From: Pseudomonas putida NBRC 14164
GTDB taxonomy: Bacteria; Pseudomonadota; Gammaproteobacteria; Pseudomonadales; Pseudomonadaceae
Assembly (NCBI RefSeq): GCF_000412675.1
Contig: NC_021505.1
Span: 2,164,501-2,228,500 of the forward strand
Length of the DNA: 64,000 bases
Direction: 5' to 3'
The notes under the pieces were generated by a model. It searched no databases. It was not told where the DNA came from and saw nothing but the letters and a program-made list of their open reading frames with translations. A program made the translations under genes and the position numbers. Within the stretch, counting starts at the first letter, position 1, and every line of letters starts with the position of its first letter. Positions 47,746-56,834 of this stretch are shown piece after piece.

Positions 47746-50700
47746 TCATTCATTCCTCGAGAACAAACTTCAATATAGGCATCCGGCAAATCGCGGTCAG
47801 GCCAATACATAACCAGTAGGGTGGCGGCGCTTAAGCTATGGCTCCCAATCGTAGGTGCTAGCGGCACAACTCCTGATATTTCAAGCTGAAAAACACTGCC
47901 ATCTTCAGTGGAGTAAGGTCTTTGATATTCATCAGTGGAAAAATCACTCCCATAGTCTGGATGTCGCGGGGGTGTAAACTTAGGAAAAGAGGAGGACGGA
48001 GAAAGTGGGCTTATTGGATGCGAAAAGTAATCACTCGATGCAATACTTTCTCCGCCAACGTAATCTGGAAACGCTCCATCGCCGACACGATGTGCTATTA
48101 ATTTCCAGCGATATGCGGATTTCGCTTTATTGAACTTGGGTAATACGACGAGAAACTTGAGCTGTTGCACCGTGCTCAAGCTGACCAAACCTCCTATTCT
48201 TGGGAGTGTAGGATCCGTAGCCATACTTGACTCAAAATTTAGCTTTGCCTGCACACCCAACGTCGCAGCATTGAGCTCAGCGAATGCTATGTCTGAAAAT
48301 TCCGGAGCATTCCAGTGTATGGAAGGTGTTTCATTAGCAAGCCCGAAATAGCACCGACGCGCCCAGCGTTCGAGAGCAGTTGATTCGTTGTTTTCTGCTC
48401 GCTTACTCAACTCATAGGCGACTAGAGACAATGAAATTGCTAAACCTAAAGGGCCAAATACGAAAGGTCTGAAAACTGCAAGCGCAAATGCTACTGTACC
48501 CGCCCCAGATGCTAACGCGGCATATTTATATTGCAGAGCAGCTTTAGTGTCCCCAATGGCTAAACTGCGCTTTCTTGCCAAATTGGCTTGTGCCGTGTCG
48601 AAAACCCCTGCAACTGCACTCAGTACCGCACCGATTTTTATTATGGCCTCTCCAGTGATAGCAGTTCCCTCAGCCCATGGTCTACGTATGGCGCTGACAC
48701 TGGAGCGCATTACGAGTCCAATTACCTCAATTTGCCCGCCCAATATTCCTAATTGGGACCCATGTAACGCCAGCTTGGCTTCATGAGCCTTTGGCCCAAT
48801 CTCCACTTCCGCTTTTGCCTGATTTCTGCTCAGGCTGTCATGCTGTAAATACAACCCACCTATAGCCAGCAGCAACTCCCAACTACCTGCCACTCCGCGC
48901 AATCCGCTAAAGCCGGTCCGCACAAGCTGTGCCGCCTGCTGCGAAGTGATGCGCATGTCCTGCAACACCTTTCGTGCATTCGCCTCCAAGGTTCCCGCCG
49001 CGACCGAGATATCCATTAAGGCAATCTGCGTCGCGCTGCTCGCCTGGGTCACCCTCTTGCTGGCTTCCTCAATCAACCGGCCTCGCACGTCTTCAGCGGT
49101 GCCCTCGACCCACACCGTTACGCTGATCATGGTGTGGGTAAACCGCGGGTCGAGCACTGCCAGGCTCATCAGCCCGTGCTGAATGATCGGCCGCACCTTG
49201 TTCCAGGCCTTGGTCGAATGGATGTCGATGTCATCGATGCTGCGATGCATCCGGTCCCGTGCCTCGGCAATCGAGGCATTGGCCTTGTGCTGCAATTCGC
49301 GTAGATGAGCACTCTGCAAGGCGTGGTACTCGCCCAGCTTCATCTTCACTTCCAGCTCGATCAGGTGCACGCCGTTGTAAAGGAACTGGGTTGCACTGTT
49401 CAGGTGCCGCACGGCGGTCTGAATACCAGGTGGCAAATTGGGCGCAAGGCGCTGGCTCGCCGCGTTGAGCGCGCCCTGGGTTTCCGCAATCGCTTGCTTG
49501 AGGGTATTGCGCATGCGCAAGCCGGCGTCGTCGCTCGCAATGATCTTGCTCAGCATGCCGTAGAGCTTGTCGCTGTCATTCCAGTTGGTGACGTCGGAAA
49601 AGCTGGGAAGCAGCCCGGCCAACAACGCACGGTCACGCATCAACAACGCGCGATAGGGAGGGCTATCAGGATACTGTAGCCATTTCTGCCAGAGCGTTTC
49701 GGTGGTGCCGGAAGCGGGACTCACATCGGACGCCGCCGCCTCGGTAATACCGCCACCTAGGCATAAGGCCATGGTCTTGGCATACGCCACGCCAGACTCA
49801 CGATGATCGCCGTCGTAGTCGTATTGCTCGGCCACCTTGAACATGGGCGTGTCGAACAGCGCGGTATAAGCATGGGCGTCCTTGTCGATGTAGCGCTGGA
49901 ACTCGGCTTCCTGCTGGTCATACCCGGCCTGGAACGCCGCTCGCTTCGGTTCGTGGTAGCGCTCTTCAAGACGCTCGTCACTTTCCAGCTGGGCTCGTTC
50001 TACCAACCGTTGACGTTCCACTGCCGGGTCGACGAACACCGGTGGCCCATCGCCGGTCATCGGTTCCAGCGACGGCACCTTCTGCGCCGCCCACTCCCGG
50101 TGCGTGGCGCGAATGACCTGGAGGATCTGCGAGGTCTGCAACTGGTAGGCACGCATGGGGTCTTCACGCCAGACCTGGCGCTTCACCACCCAGCTCAGGC
50201 GCTGGTGGTTGAATTCCTGAACCAGGCCAACGGTATCGTCGAGCACCACCGCCAGCACGCCGTTCTCCAGCTTGTGCCGGTTCATCGCGTTGACCAGGTA
50301 CCCCTTCAAGGCAAACCTACGCAGCTTGCGAGTGTGAAACCCATGCGCACTGTCAAACGGCGAGCACCCATGCTGGGCGTACTCGAACACATCCTTGTCG
50401 ACCTGCAGGTTATCCGGCGTCATGGCAATGCCCAGTAATTCTGGGTTGTTACGCGCCTGGGTCAGGTCAACCCCCGCGAAGCGATGTGCAGGTGCCTGGC
50501 CCTTCTTGTAGGCATTCAGCACGCTGACCGGCCAGGCATCGCTGGAGAAGGCCAGCCAGGCTGTGCCATACCGGTCGGTATCGATGTTCAGGAAGGATGA
50601 AGGAATGTCGTGGTTCTCATTCACGCACTTTTCGGGCAGCGATGCGGGTAGGCCGTCTGACGGTTCGTAGGGGTTGAAGCGGCGCAGGTGGCCCTGATCG

Positions 50701-50954
50701 CTGACTTCGTAGGCATGCCAGACCTGCTGATCGAGCAGCACATACAGGTAACCCATGCGCAAAGTGCGCAGGCCGATCTTGGCCGAGATATGGAGGCTAC
50801 CCGCCACAGTCGTGATGCAGTCCGGTCGTGTATCCGGCACCAGGGCGCGGCGCAGCGGCAGGATCGGCAAACCTTGCCGCTCGCAGGCCATGCACTGGTC
50901 AGAAGGCAGCCCGGCTTCGGCTGCCGCAATGGCGATACGTTGGCTGATTGTCAA
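47742..50954 (-). CDS. T6SS effector of the VasX / BTH_I2691 type
   Basis: 1070 residues. The N-terminal region has CMACERQGLPILPLRRALVP and LRMGYLYVLLDQQ, features of the VasX N-terminal/BTH_I2691 family; a long helical middle follows, and the C-terminal third has several hydrophobic segments (SWELLLAIGGLYLQ, IIKIGAVLSAVAGVF, TVAFALAVFRPFVFGPLGLA) that suggest pore formation. The start is TTG (50952-50954) with GAGG six bases upstream; an upstream ATG is closed by a stop five codons on. No vgrG, PAAR or chaperone gene lies in the window. The 3' half has lower GC than the 5' half, suggesting a swapped C-terminal region. Confidence 0.85.
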   Translation of the reverse strand: MTISQRIAIAAAEAGLPSDQCMACERQGLPILPLRRALVPDTRPDCITTVAGSLHISAKIGLRTLRMGYLYVLLDQQVWHAYEVSDQGHLRRFNPYEPSDGLPASLPEKCVNENHDIPSSFLNIDTDRYGTAWLAFSSDAWPVSVLNAYKKGQAPAHRFAGVDLTQARNNPELLGIAMTPDNLQVDKDVFEYAQHGCSPFDSAHGFHTRKLRRFALKGYLVNAMNRHKLENGVLAVVLDDTVGLVQEFNHQRLSWVVKRQVWREDPMRAYQLQTSQILQVIRATHREWAAQKVPSLEPMTGDGPPVFVDPAVERQRLVERAQLESDERLEERYHEPKRAAFQAGYDQQEAEFQRYIDKDAHAYTALFDTPMFKVAEQYDYDGDHRESGVAYAKTMALCLGGGITEAAASDVSPASGTTETLWQKWLQYPDSPPYRALLMRDRALLAGLLPSFSDVTNWNDSDKLYGMLSKIIASDDAGLRMRNTLKQAIAETQGALNAASQRLAPNLPPGIQTAVRHLNSATQFLYNGVHLIELEVKMKLGEYHALQSAHLRELQHKANASIAEARDRMHRSIDDIDIHSTKAWNKVRPIIQHGLMSLAVLDPRFTHTMISVTVWVEGTAEDVRGRLIEEASKRVTQASSATQIALMDISVAAGTLEANARKVLQDMRITSQQAAQLVRTGFSGLRGVAGSWELLLAIGGLYLQHDSLSRNQAKAEVEIGPKAHEAKLALHGSQLGILGGQIEVIGLVMRSSVSAIRRPWAEGTAITGEAIIKIGAVLSAVAGVFDTAQANLARKRSLAIGDTKAALQYKYAALASGAGTVAFALAVFRPFVFGPLGLAISLSLVAYELSKRAENNESTALERWARRCYFGLANETPSIHWNAPEFSDIAFAELNAATLGVQAKLNFESSMATDPTLPRIGGLVSLSTVQQLKFLVVLPKFNKAKSAYRWKLIAHRVGDGAFPDYVGGESIASSDYFSHPISPLSPSSSFPKFTPPRHPDYGSDFSTDEYQRPYSTEDGSVFQLEISGVVPLAPTIGSHSLSAATLLVMYWPDRDLPDAYIEVCSRGMNE

Positions 50955-51122
50955 AAACGACCTCGCATTGAAAGGGACCGTGATGGTCCCTGAACACTAA
51001 CGAGGAATCGCTTGCCGGAGGCTCCTGGGGCGTCCTAAAACCTTGTAGGAAACGTCTCTAAATGAGCCATTGGACAGTCATAAAGCTGTCCATTCATAGG
51101 CTCGGGAGCCATGCCGAGGCTT

Positions 51123-51798
51123 GTGGGAGCGGGCGCGCCCGCGAACACCGGCAGCGCCGGTGCCATCCACCGCGTCGGATTCTTCGCGGGCGTGCCCGCT
51201 CCCACAGGTACTGTGCAGGCTTCAGGCTTGCGGAATACCCGTGGGAGCGGCTTTAGCCGCGAACACCGGCAAAGCCGGTGCCATCTACCGTGTTGGATTC
51301 TTCGCGGGTGAACCCGCTCCCACAGGTACTGTGCAGGCTTCAGGCTTGCGGAATACCCGTGGGAGCGGCTTTAGCCGCGAACACCGGCAAAGCCGGTGCC
51401 ATCTACCGCGTTGGGTTCTTCGCGGGGGAGCCCGGTCTCACAGGTACTGTGCAGGCTTCAGGTTTGCGAGAGGCCAGTGGGAGCGGCTTTAGCCGCGAAC
51501 ACCGGCAACGCCGGTGCCATCTACCGCGTTGGGTTCTTCGCGGGGGAGCCCGGTCTCACAGGTATTGCGCAGGCTTCCGGCTTGCGTGATACCTGTGGGA
51601 GCGGGCGGGCCCGCGAACACCGGCAGCGCCGGTGCCATCTACCGCGTTGGATTCTTCGCGGGTGAACCCGCTCCCACAGGGGGTGCGCAGGCTTCAGGCT
51701 TGCGTAATACAAGTGGGAGCGGCTTTAGCCGCGAACACCGGCAACGCCGGTGCCATCCATCGAGTCGAATTCCTCGCGGGCATGCCCGCTCCCACAGG
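51123..51798. repeat. tandem array of six ~118-bp REP doublets
   Basis: Units begin at about 51123, 51241, 51359, 51478, 51595 and 51713. Each holds GTGGGAGCGG, CCGCGAACACCGGCA, GCCGGTGCCATC, TTCGCGGG and the inverted CCGCTCCCACAG, followed by a linker such as GTACTGTGCAGGCTTCAGGC. Units differ by point changes (for example TTTAGCCG or GCGCGCCCG in the arm). Arms that open with one sequence variant sometimes close with another, so pairing inside a unit is not always perfect. No gene lies within 50955-51840. Confidence 0.93.
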
Positions 51799-51840
51799 TT
51801 TTGCATAAGGCTCGGGTTTATCGAGGCGGCCAACCGCCGG

Positions 51841-53193
51841 CTACAGCTTTTGTGCATGCTTTGGGACCGATGCGGGCGAGGCCAGGGGCAGCATGAAGGT
51901 CAGCAACGCGCCTATCACCAACAGCACTGCGGCATAGAGAATCCCGGCCGTGAAACTTTGGGTCAGGTCTTTCAACCAGCCAACCACCAGCGGGTTCAGC
52001 GCCGAACCTGTGTTGCCGAAGGCGTTGATCACCGCAATGCCAATGGCGCGCGCCTTGAACGTAAGCGCCTGGTCCGGGGTAGTCCAGAATATCGACATGG
52101 CGGTGTACGACCCGGTGGCGGCCATGCAGATGCCGCACAGTTGCACCATCGGGTTACCGGCATAAGCGGTAAACATCCAGCCGGCAGCGGCCATTAGCAT
52201 GGGCAGCACCAGGTGCCATTTGCGTTCCTGGCTGCGGTCGGAATGCAGCCCCCATACCACCATGCCGATGATGGTGCACACCTGCGGGATCATCGCCAGA
52301 AAGCCAATGGTGCTGTTGCTGCTGTCGGCGGCACTGATGCTCTTGATGATCAGCGGCGTCCACACGGCGATCATGGCCAGCGTGTTGACCAGGCAGAAAT
52401 ACACCAGGCTGAACATCAGCACCGTGGGTGAGAGCATTTCGTGCAACAGGCTAGCGGGGCCGTCCCCTGTTGTGCGGTTGGAAGCTGGGTTGTCTGCGGC
52501 CAGGGCATGCTGCAGATGTTGCTTGTCTTCGCGGCTCAGCCAGCGGGCCTGCTGCGGCGTATCGTTCAGGTAGCCGAACACCACGAAGCCCATGATCACC
52601 GAAGGCATGCCTTCGAGCAGGAACAGCCACTGCCAGCCGTGCAAACCCCATACACCATCCAGGCCAAGTATCAGCCCAGAGAGCGCCGACCCGAAGCCTG
52701 CGGTAAACGGCATCGCGATCATGAACAGGGCGTTGGCCCGTGCCCGGTAAGCCGCCGGAAACCAGAACGTCAGGTACAGCAGCACACCTGGCAGAAAGCC
52801 TGCCTCCGTGATACCCACCAGAATCCTCAGCAGGTACAGGCTGCTGGCATCAGTCGCGAACAGCGTCGCGGTCGAGGCCAGCCCCCAGGCGATCATCAGG
52901 CTGCCGATCCATTTGCGTGCACCAACCTTGGCCAAAGCCATGTTGCTGGGGATACCACAGGCGATATAGGCGATGTAGAACAGCGTGGTGGCCATGCCGA
53001 ACTGGGTACTGCTCAGGCCCAGGTCACCCATCATGGTCAGGCCGGCAAAGCCGATGTTGATCCGGTCGAGAAACGACAGCACAAAGCACAGGAACAGAAA
53101 GCCGAGCAGGCGCCTGGACACTTTGCGCATCACGGTTTGCTGGGGACTGCTGGCGGTTTTTATCGTTGTAATGGGGGCAGTGTTCTGATGCAT
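51841..53193 (-). CDS. MFS transporter, anion:cation symporter type
   Basis: 450 residues with twelve hydrophobic segments; SFLDRINIGFAGLTMMGDLG is the signature of the ACS branch of MFS transporters, which take up organic acids including aromatic acids. Other features are a WFPAAYRARANALFMIAMP loop and a central hydrophilic loop after LNDTPQQARWLS. It follows the FAD monooxygenase and the DUF2783 gene in one leftward unit, so it likely imports the monooxygenase substrate or a related aromatic compound; that is inference. Confidence 0.9.
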   Translation of the reverse strand: MHQNTAPITTIKTASSPQQTVMRKVSRRLLGFLFLCFVLSFLDRINIGFAGLTMMGDLGLSSTQFGMATTLFYIAYIACGIPSNMALAKVGARKWIGSLMIAWGLASTATLFATDASSLYLLRILVGITEAGFLPGVLLYLTFWFPAAYRARANALFMIAMPFTAGFGSALSGLILGLDGVWGLHGWQWLFLLEGMPSVIMGFVVFGYLNDTPQQARWLSREDKQHLQHALAADNPASNRTTGDGPASLLHEMLSPTVLMFSLVYFCLVNTLAMIAVWTPLIIKSISAADSSNSTIGFLAMIPQVCTIIGMVVWGLHSDRSQERKWHLVLPMLMAAAGWMFTAYAGNPMVQLCGICMAATGSYTAMSIFWTTPDQALTFKARAIGIAVINAFGNTGSALNPLVVGWLKDLTQSFTAGILYAAVLLVIGALLTFMLPLASPASVPKHAQKL

Positions 53194-53256
53194 GTGGGCG
53201 CCTGGTTATTATTGGTTTCAGCGGCACCGGCTTCGGTGCATTGGCCAGTGCTGGTA

Positions 53257-53439
53257 CTACAGGTCTTGAAGCGCGCACAGGGCAAGTTCAGTGAAGGCCT
53301 GGGCGTCGCCAAGCGCATGGGCGCTGAGCAGCGCCAGCTTGGTCAGGAACAGCTCGGCCTTGGCCGGTGTGGCCTGGTCCAAAGCGTCTGCCAGTACGTC
53401 GTAAACCACTTCCAGGTCTGTTGCGGTCAGGGTGTTCAT
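53257..53439 (-). CDS. DUF2783 small protein
   Basis: 60 residues, MNTLTATDLEVVYDVLADAL and a helical remainder ending LGDAQAFTELALCALQDL. Size and pattern match DUF2783, small proteins found beside FAD-dependent aromatic monooxygenases. GAGG lies before the ATG, and the gene begins 11 bases after the monooxygenase stop. Its function is unknown; a helper subunit is possible. Confidence 0.78.
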   Translation of the reverse strand: MNTLTATDLEVVYDVLADALDQATPAKAELFLTKLALLSAHALGDAQAFTELALCALQDL

Positions 53440-53450
53440 GGCGCTTCCTC

Positions 53451-55151
53451 TCAGTGCTTGCCCAAGGCAGTGTCGATGGCGGATTGCAGTTGTGCGGCCG
53501 ATACCTGCAGCCAGCGGGCGCAGATGTGCTGGTCTGGGCGCACCAAGTAAGCGCCATTGCGGGGGATGCCATACTTGGCGGCGATGCGGCCGGTGGTGTC
53601 GTCGATCAGTTGGTCTGCCCCGGTGATGATGGCCTGGGCGTTTTGCGCAATCGCGATTATCTGCAAGGGCACGCCGCTGCTGCGAATGGCAGTCGCCTGC
53701 TCGATCACGTCACTTGGGATGCAGTCACTGTCGGTGAAATAGAGCAGGTAGAAGCAGGCACCCAAGTGGTCGAACAGGTAGTCGTCTTCGGCCAGCCTGA
53801 TGTTCAGCAGCGGGGCGCCGTTGCGCGGGCCGGCAGTGAAATGCTCATTGTCGTCAGTTGCACAGTTGAGCACCGAGTCCGCGTAGTCGTGTGGCCGCGA
53901 GGTGCGCCAGTGGTACAACGGGCGGACGAATGCCTGGGTCAGCGACAGCGACAACACCGCATCGCGTACCAGGCGGTAACCCGCAGTGGGTGGCGCCATG
54001 AACCGGGTGCTCTTGCCGGCCTCGCCGATGATTTCCCGCGCCGCACTGACGCGTTCGGTGGAATAGGACGGCAGCAGCTTGGGGCCTGCCAAACCCTTGT
54101 GGGTGAGGGCCAGTTTCCACACCAGGCCATGGCAGTCCTGGAACCCGGTATTGGCGCCACGCACGCCGAAAATCGGCAACAGGTGTGCCGCGTCCCCGGC
54201 AAATATCACGCGCTTGTGGATGTAATTCGGCAGGGTCAGCGCCCGGGTGGAATAGACCGAGCTCCAGTCCATTTCCCACTGTGGGTCTTCAACGCCAAGC
54301 ATGCGCAGCTGGGCATTGATGCGTGTGCGCAGTGATTCCGGTTGCAACGCCTGTTCCGGGGTTTCGTTTTCGGGCAGTTGGTAGTCGATGCGCCAGATAT
54401 CACCCGGTTCGCGGTGCATCAATACCGTGTTGCCCGGGTTCCAGTCCGGGTCGAAATAGGCCAGGCGCTCGGTGGGCAGGCCCAGGTCGATCTTGATATC
54501 AGCAATCACGAAGCGCCCTTCGTACGCGGTACCCTCCAGTTTCAGCGCCAGCAGGGTGCGCAGTGTCGAGCGGGCACCGTCCGCCGCTACCACCCAGTCA
54601 GCGTCCAGCTCATAGCTACCGGCAGGGGTATCGATGTTCAGGCGGGCGAAGTCGTCATGCTGCGCCAGGCCCGTTACGCGGTTGCCCCAGCGCAGTTCCA
54701 CCAACGGGTTGGCCTCGACGGCCTCGACCAGCAACTGCTCCAGGCGGGGTTGTTGCAGGTTGGTCATGGGCGCGTAGCGGTCGTCAGGGTCGTGTGGGTT
54801 TTCCATACGAAACACCAGCTGGTTGCGGTAGAACGAATTGCCACAGCTCCACGGCAAGCCAAGCTCGCAGACCCGCTCGGCGACACCTACCTGCTGCAGG
54901 ATTTCCATCGAGCGACGGGTGAACACGATCGCCCGGCTGCCCTCGCTCACTTGCCGTTCCGCCGCCAATACCACGCAGGCTATGCCATGACGGGCAAGGT
55001 CCAGGGCAGTGGTCAGGCCGATCGGGCCGGCGCCTACCACCACTACAGGTTTGCGTTCAACGCGGGCGGCCCCGACGCTGGCCGTATGGGCGGGGAAGAC
55101 TTGATAGTTGAAATAGAGGGAACGACGCGGCTCGCTATGGGGCTGATGCAT
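53451..55151 (-). CDS. FAD-dependent aromatic monooxygenase (MhpA/PheA type)
   Basis: 566 residues. The dinucleotide-binding GxGxxG is in VVVVGAGPIGLTTALDLARH (about 35-54), the DG motif in VVAADGARSTLR, and the GD motif in IFAGDAAHLLPIFGVRGANT, all of class A flavoprotein hydroxylases. The C-terminal ~170 residues are thioredoxin-like as in phenol hydroxylase relatives, ending GAYLVRPDQHICARWLQVSA. The ATG at 55151 is preferred, with AAGGA 10 bases upstream. In operon with DUF2783 and the MFS gene. The exact phenolic or aryl-propanoate substrate cannot be told. Confidence 0.9.
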   Translation of the reverse strand: MHQPHSEPRRSLYFNYQVFPAHTASVGAARVERKPVVVVGAGPIGLTTALDLARHGIACVVLAAERQVSEGSRAIVFTRRSMEILQQVGVAERVCELGLPWSCGNSFYRNQLVFRMENPHDPDDRYAPMTNLQQPRLEQLLVEAVEANPLVELRWGNRVTGLAQHDDFARLNIDTPAGSYELDADWVVAADGARSTLRTLLALKLEGTAYEGRFVIADIKIDLGLPTERLAYFDPDWNPGNTVLMHREPGDIWRIDYQLPENETPEQALQPESLRTRINAQLRMLGVEDPQWEMDWSSVYSTRALTLPNYIHKRVIFAGDAAHLLPIFGVRGANTGFQDCHGLVWKLALTHKGLAGPKLLPSYSTERVSAAREIIGEAGKSTRFMAPPTAGYRLVRDAVLSLSLTQAFVRPLYHWRTSRPHDYADSVLNCATDDNEHFTAGPRNGAPLLNIRLAEDDYLFDHLGACFYLLYFTDSDCIPSDVIEQATAIRSSGVPLQIIAIAQNAQAIITGADQLIDDTTGRIAAKYGIPRNGAYLVRPDQHICARWLQVSAAQLQSAIDTALGKH

Positions 55152-55324
55152 GTGGTGCACATCCTTATTTTTGTAGCTTTTCAGGTGTGCAACTGACTGT
55201 ACTCGAGGCGACAGCCAGCGATGTCCCCTTGAGGGGACAACTGCTATTTCCACAGCCTGCAGAGCGAAGCAGGCGCTGCCCACTGTCTATAATCTGGGCC
55301 ACTCTTCGCGCAACGGATGCTCAC

Positions 55325-55792
55325 ATGGCCAGATCAACAGTCCTTACAGCTGTTCTCACCTCATTGGGCTTGGCCTTTGGCCCGGCGCTCGCTGACCCGG
55401 GTAACGGCAAAGGCCAGGGCCAAGGTCAGGGGCACGGCAAGGGCCAGGCTCAACACTCCCAAGGCCAGGGCAATACGGGTGGCCACAAGCAGAGCGCTGG
55501 TGGCAATGACTGGCACGCCGGCCCGTCCATCGACCGCGGTGATGTGCTGGGCATTGTCGGTGGCCACCGCAGTTACTGGAGCCCAGGCCCCGCATTGCCT
55601 CCAGGCATTCAGAAGAACCTTGCGCGCGGCAAGCCCTTGCCGCCCGGAATCGCCAAAAAACTGGATGGCCGCCTGGTGGGGCAGCTGCCGCACTATGACG
55701 GCTATGAGTGGATGCAGGCGGGCGCGGACCTGATTCTGGTCGCTGTGGCGACCGGGATCATCTATGAGGTGTTGAACGGGGCGTTCGACTAG
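55325..55792 (+). CDS. CigR-like secreted protein
   Basis: 155 residues with a signal peptide (to about ALA-D24), a Gly/Gln/His/Lys-rich repeat (GKGQGQGQGHGKGQ and on), and a C-terminal region LPPGIQKNLARGKPLPPGIA followed by KKLDGRLV and a last hydrophobic helix (DLILVAVATGIIYEVL). The LPPGI-x-K-LxxGKPLPPGIxKK pattern is that of RcnB/CigR-family proteins of the envelope. The low-complexity part could bind metal or stay disordered. Confidence 0.75.
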   Translation: MARSTVLTAVLTSLGLAFGPALADPGNGKGQGQGQGHGKGQAQHSQGQGNTGGHKQSAGGNDWHAGPSIDRGDVLGIVGGHRSYWSPGPALPPGIQKNLARGKPLPPGIAKKLDGRLVGQLPHYDGYEWMQAGADLILVAVATGIIYEVLNGAFD

Positions 55793-56035
55793 GGCCGCAG
55801 GCTTTTGAACTGAAACAGGACGAACTCGCCCTGCACGAAGCGGCGCTTTACTTGATGGTGCTTCACTTGGGTGATGGCGCAAAAAGCCTGGTAATGCCGC
55901 CCGCTAGCAACCTGGCAAGCAAAAGCCGCGAGCCCGGCCTTTTGCACCACCGGTCGAACACAAGGCACTCACGCCTGCCGATTTCTCTCTGAACAACAAG
56001 CGCACCATCGCTGCGCTGCAACCAGGAGAACGCCC

Positions 56036-56395
56036 ATGGCAATCGACCACAATGGCCCGGACTCGCCGTACCCGGGGCCTACGGAAAATACCACCGACGC
56101 AGGGGGGCACGGCTCGGGCCTTGATCAAGCCGAGTCCGAGCCTAAGCAAGGCGTCGGTGAAGCCTGGTCCGAAAAGCGCCCGGTAGACTGGGACCCACCT
56201 CCCGGCAATCCCGGTTCGGACCAGGACGGGCAGCTCGACCGGGACAACGGTACCGCAAGAACCAACGATGAGCAGGCGGGTGCAGGTGATGGAGAGGTTC
56301 CGTTACCCGCAGATGATGAAGGCCCGATTGAAGAGGAAATGAAAGACGTGGAGGCCAATAACTCGGTATCCGCCGAGCATCCTCAACCGCGTTGA
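56036..56395 (+). CDS. acidic disordered hypothetical protein
   Basis: 119 residues, rich in Asp, Glu, Gly and Pro with no hydrophobic core (for example WDPPPGNPGSDQDGQLDRD), so probably intrinsically disordered. AGGAGA lies eight bases before the ATG. No domain recognised. Codon use is similar to surrounding genes. Confidence 0.6.
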   Translation: MAIDHNGPDSPYPGPTENTTDAGGHGSGLDQAESEPKQGVGEAWSEKRPVDWDPPPGNPGSDQDGQLDRDNGTARTNDEQAGAGDGEVPLPADDEGPIEEEMKDVEANNSVSAEHPQPR

Positions 56396-56449
56396 TGGAA
56401 TTTGCCTTACAGGGCCTGATGCCAACAACTACAAGGCGTCCAGGCCCTG

Positions 56450-56629
56450 CCATCATGATCAGGCGTTTCTCCAGCAGGCCAGCAATGCCCGCTTCGCTGA
56501 ACGAGTGCTCGACCCTGGCGTGGTCGCGGCATCGGAGTCCGCTGCATTCGTTTGCCGCAGGGCAGCGATGATCACTCGGCTAATATCCGCAGCATCTTCT
56601 GGTCGCGCCCTGCGAATCTGATACTTCAT
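56450..56629 (-). pseudogene. frameshifted, truncated GNAT acetyltransferase
   Basis: From ATG at 56629, with GAGG seven bases upstream, the frame reads MKYQIRRARPEDAADISRVI, then IAALRQTNAAD, a typical GNAT start. After that the frame loses sense, but the -1 frame continues ARVEHSFSEAGIAGLLEKRL, the expected next segment. The frameshift lies near 56530-56540. The acetyl-CoA-binding half is absent; the neighbouring acidic gene begins where it should be. Confidence 0.65.
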
Positions 56630-56664
56630 GGGGTTACCTCAATTCATTGATCTGGCACGGCCAC

Positions 56665-56826
56665 TGTGGGAACGGGTTTACCCGCGAAGCATCCTGCGCG
56701 GAGTATGGCACCGGCTGCGCCGGTGTTCGCGGGCAAGCCCGCTCCCACAGGTATGGCGCCAGGCTCAGACGTTGCACCGTCCCTGTGGGAGCTGGCTTGC
56801 CTGCGATGGGCTGCGCAGCAGCCCCT
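56665..56826. repeat. REP doublet and single REP arm
   Basis: TGTGGGAACGGGTTTACCCG (56665) and its inverted partner ending CCCGCTCCCACAG (56750) form one doublet around a GGCACCGGCTGCGCCGGTG stem. A further arm TGTGGGAGCTGGCTTGCCTG with GATGGGCTGCGCAGCAGCCC extends to 56826. Confidence 0.8.
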
Positions 56827-56834
56827 CTGGCGCA

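Noticed and set aside
51123..51798. Reading the six-unit repeat as a CRISPR array
   Set aside because: The repeated unit is ~118 bp and similar along its whole length including the linkers; there are no unique spacers, and each unit is a REP doublet.
51061..52197. Several open frames running through the REP array
   Set aside because: They consist of repeated translations of the same REP units (for example repeated SREHRQ or ANTGKAGAI), have no ribosome sites and overlap the MFS gene antisense.
55800..55990. Open stretch reading ELALHEAALYLMVLHLGDGA after the CigR-like gene
   Set aside because: It looks slightly coding, but has no start codon with a ribosome site and no family match; left uncalled.
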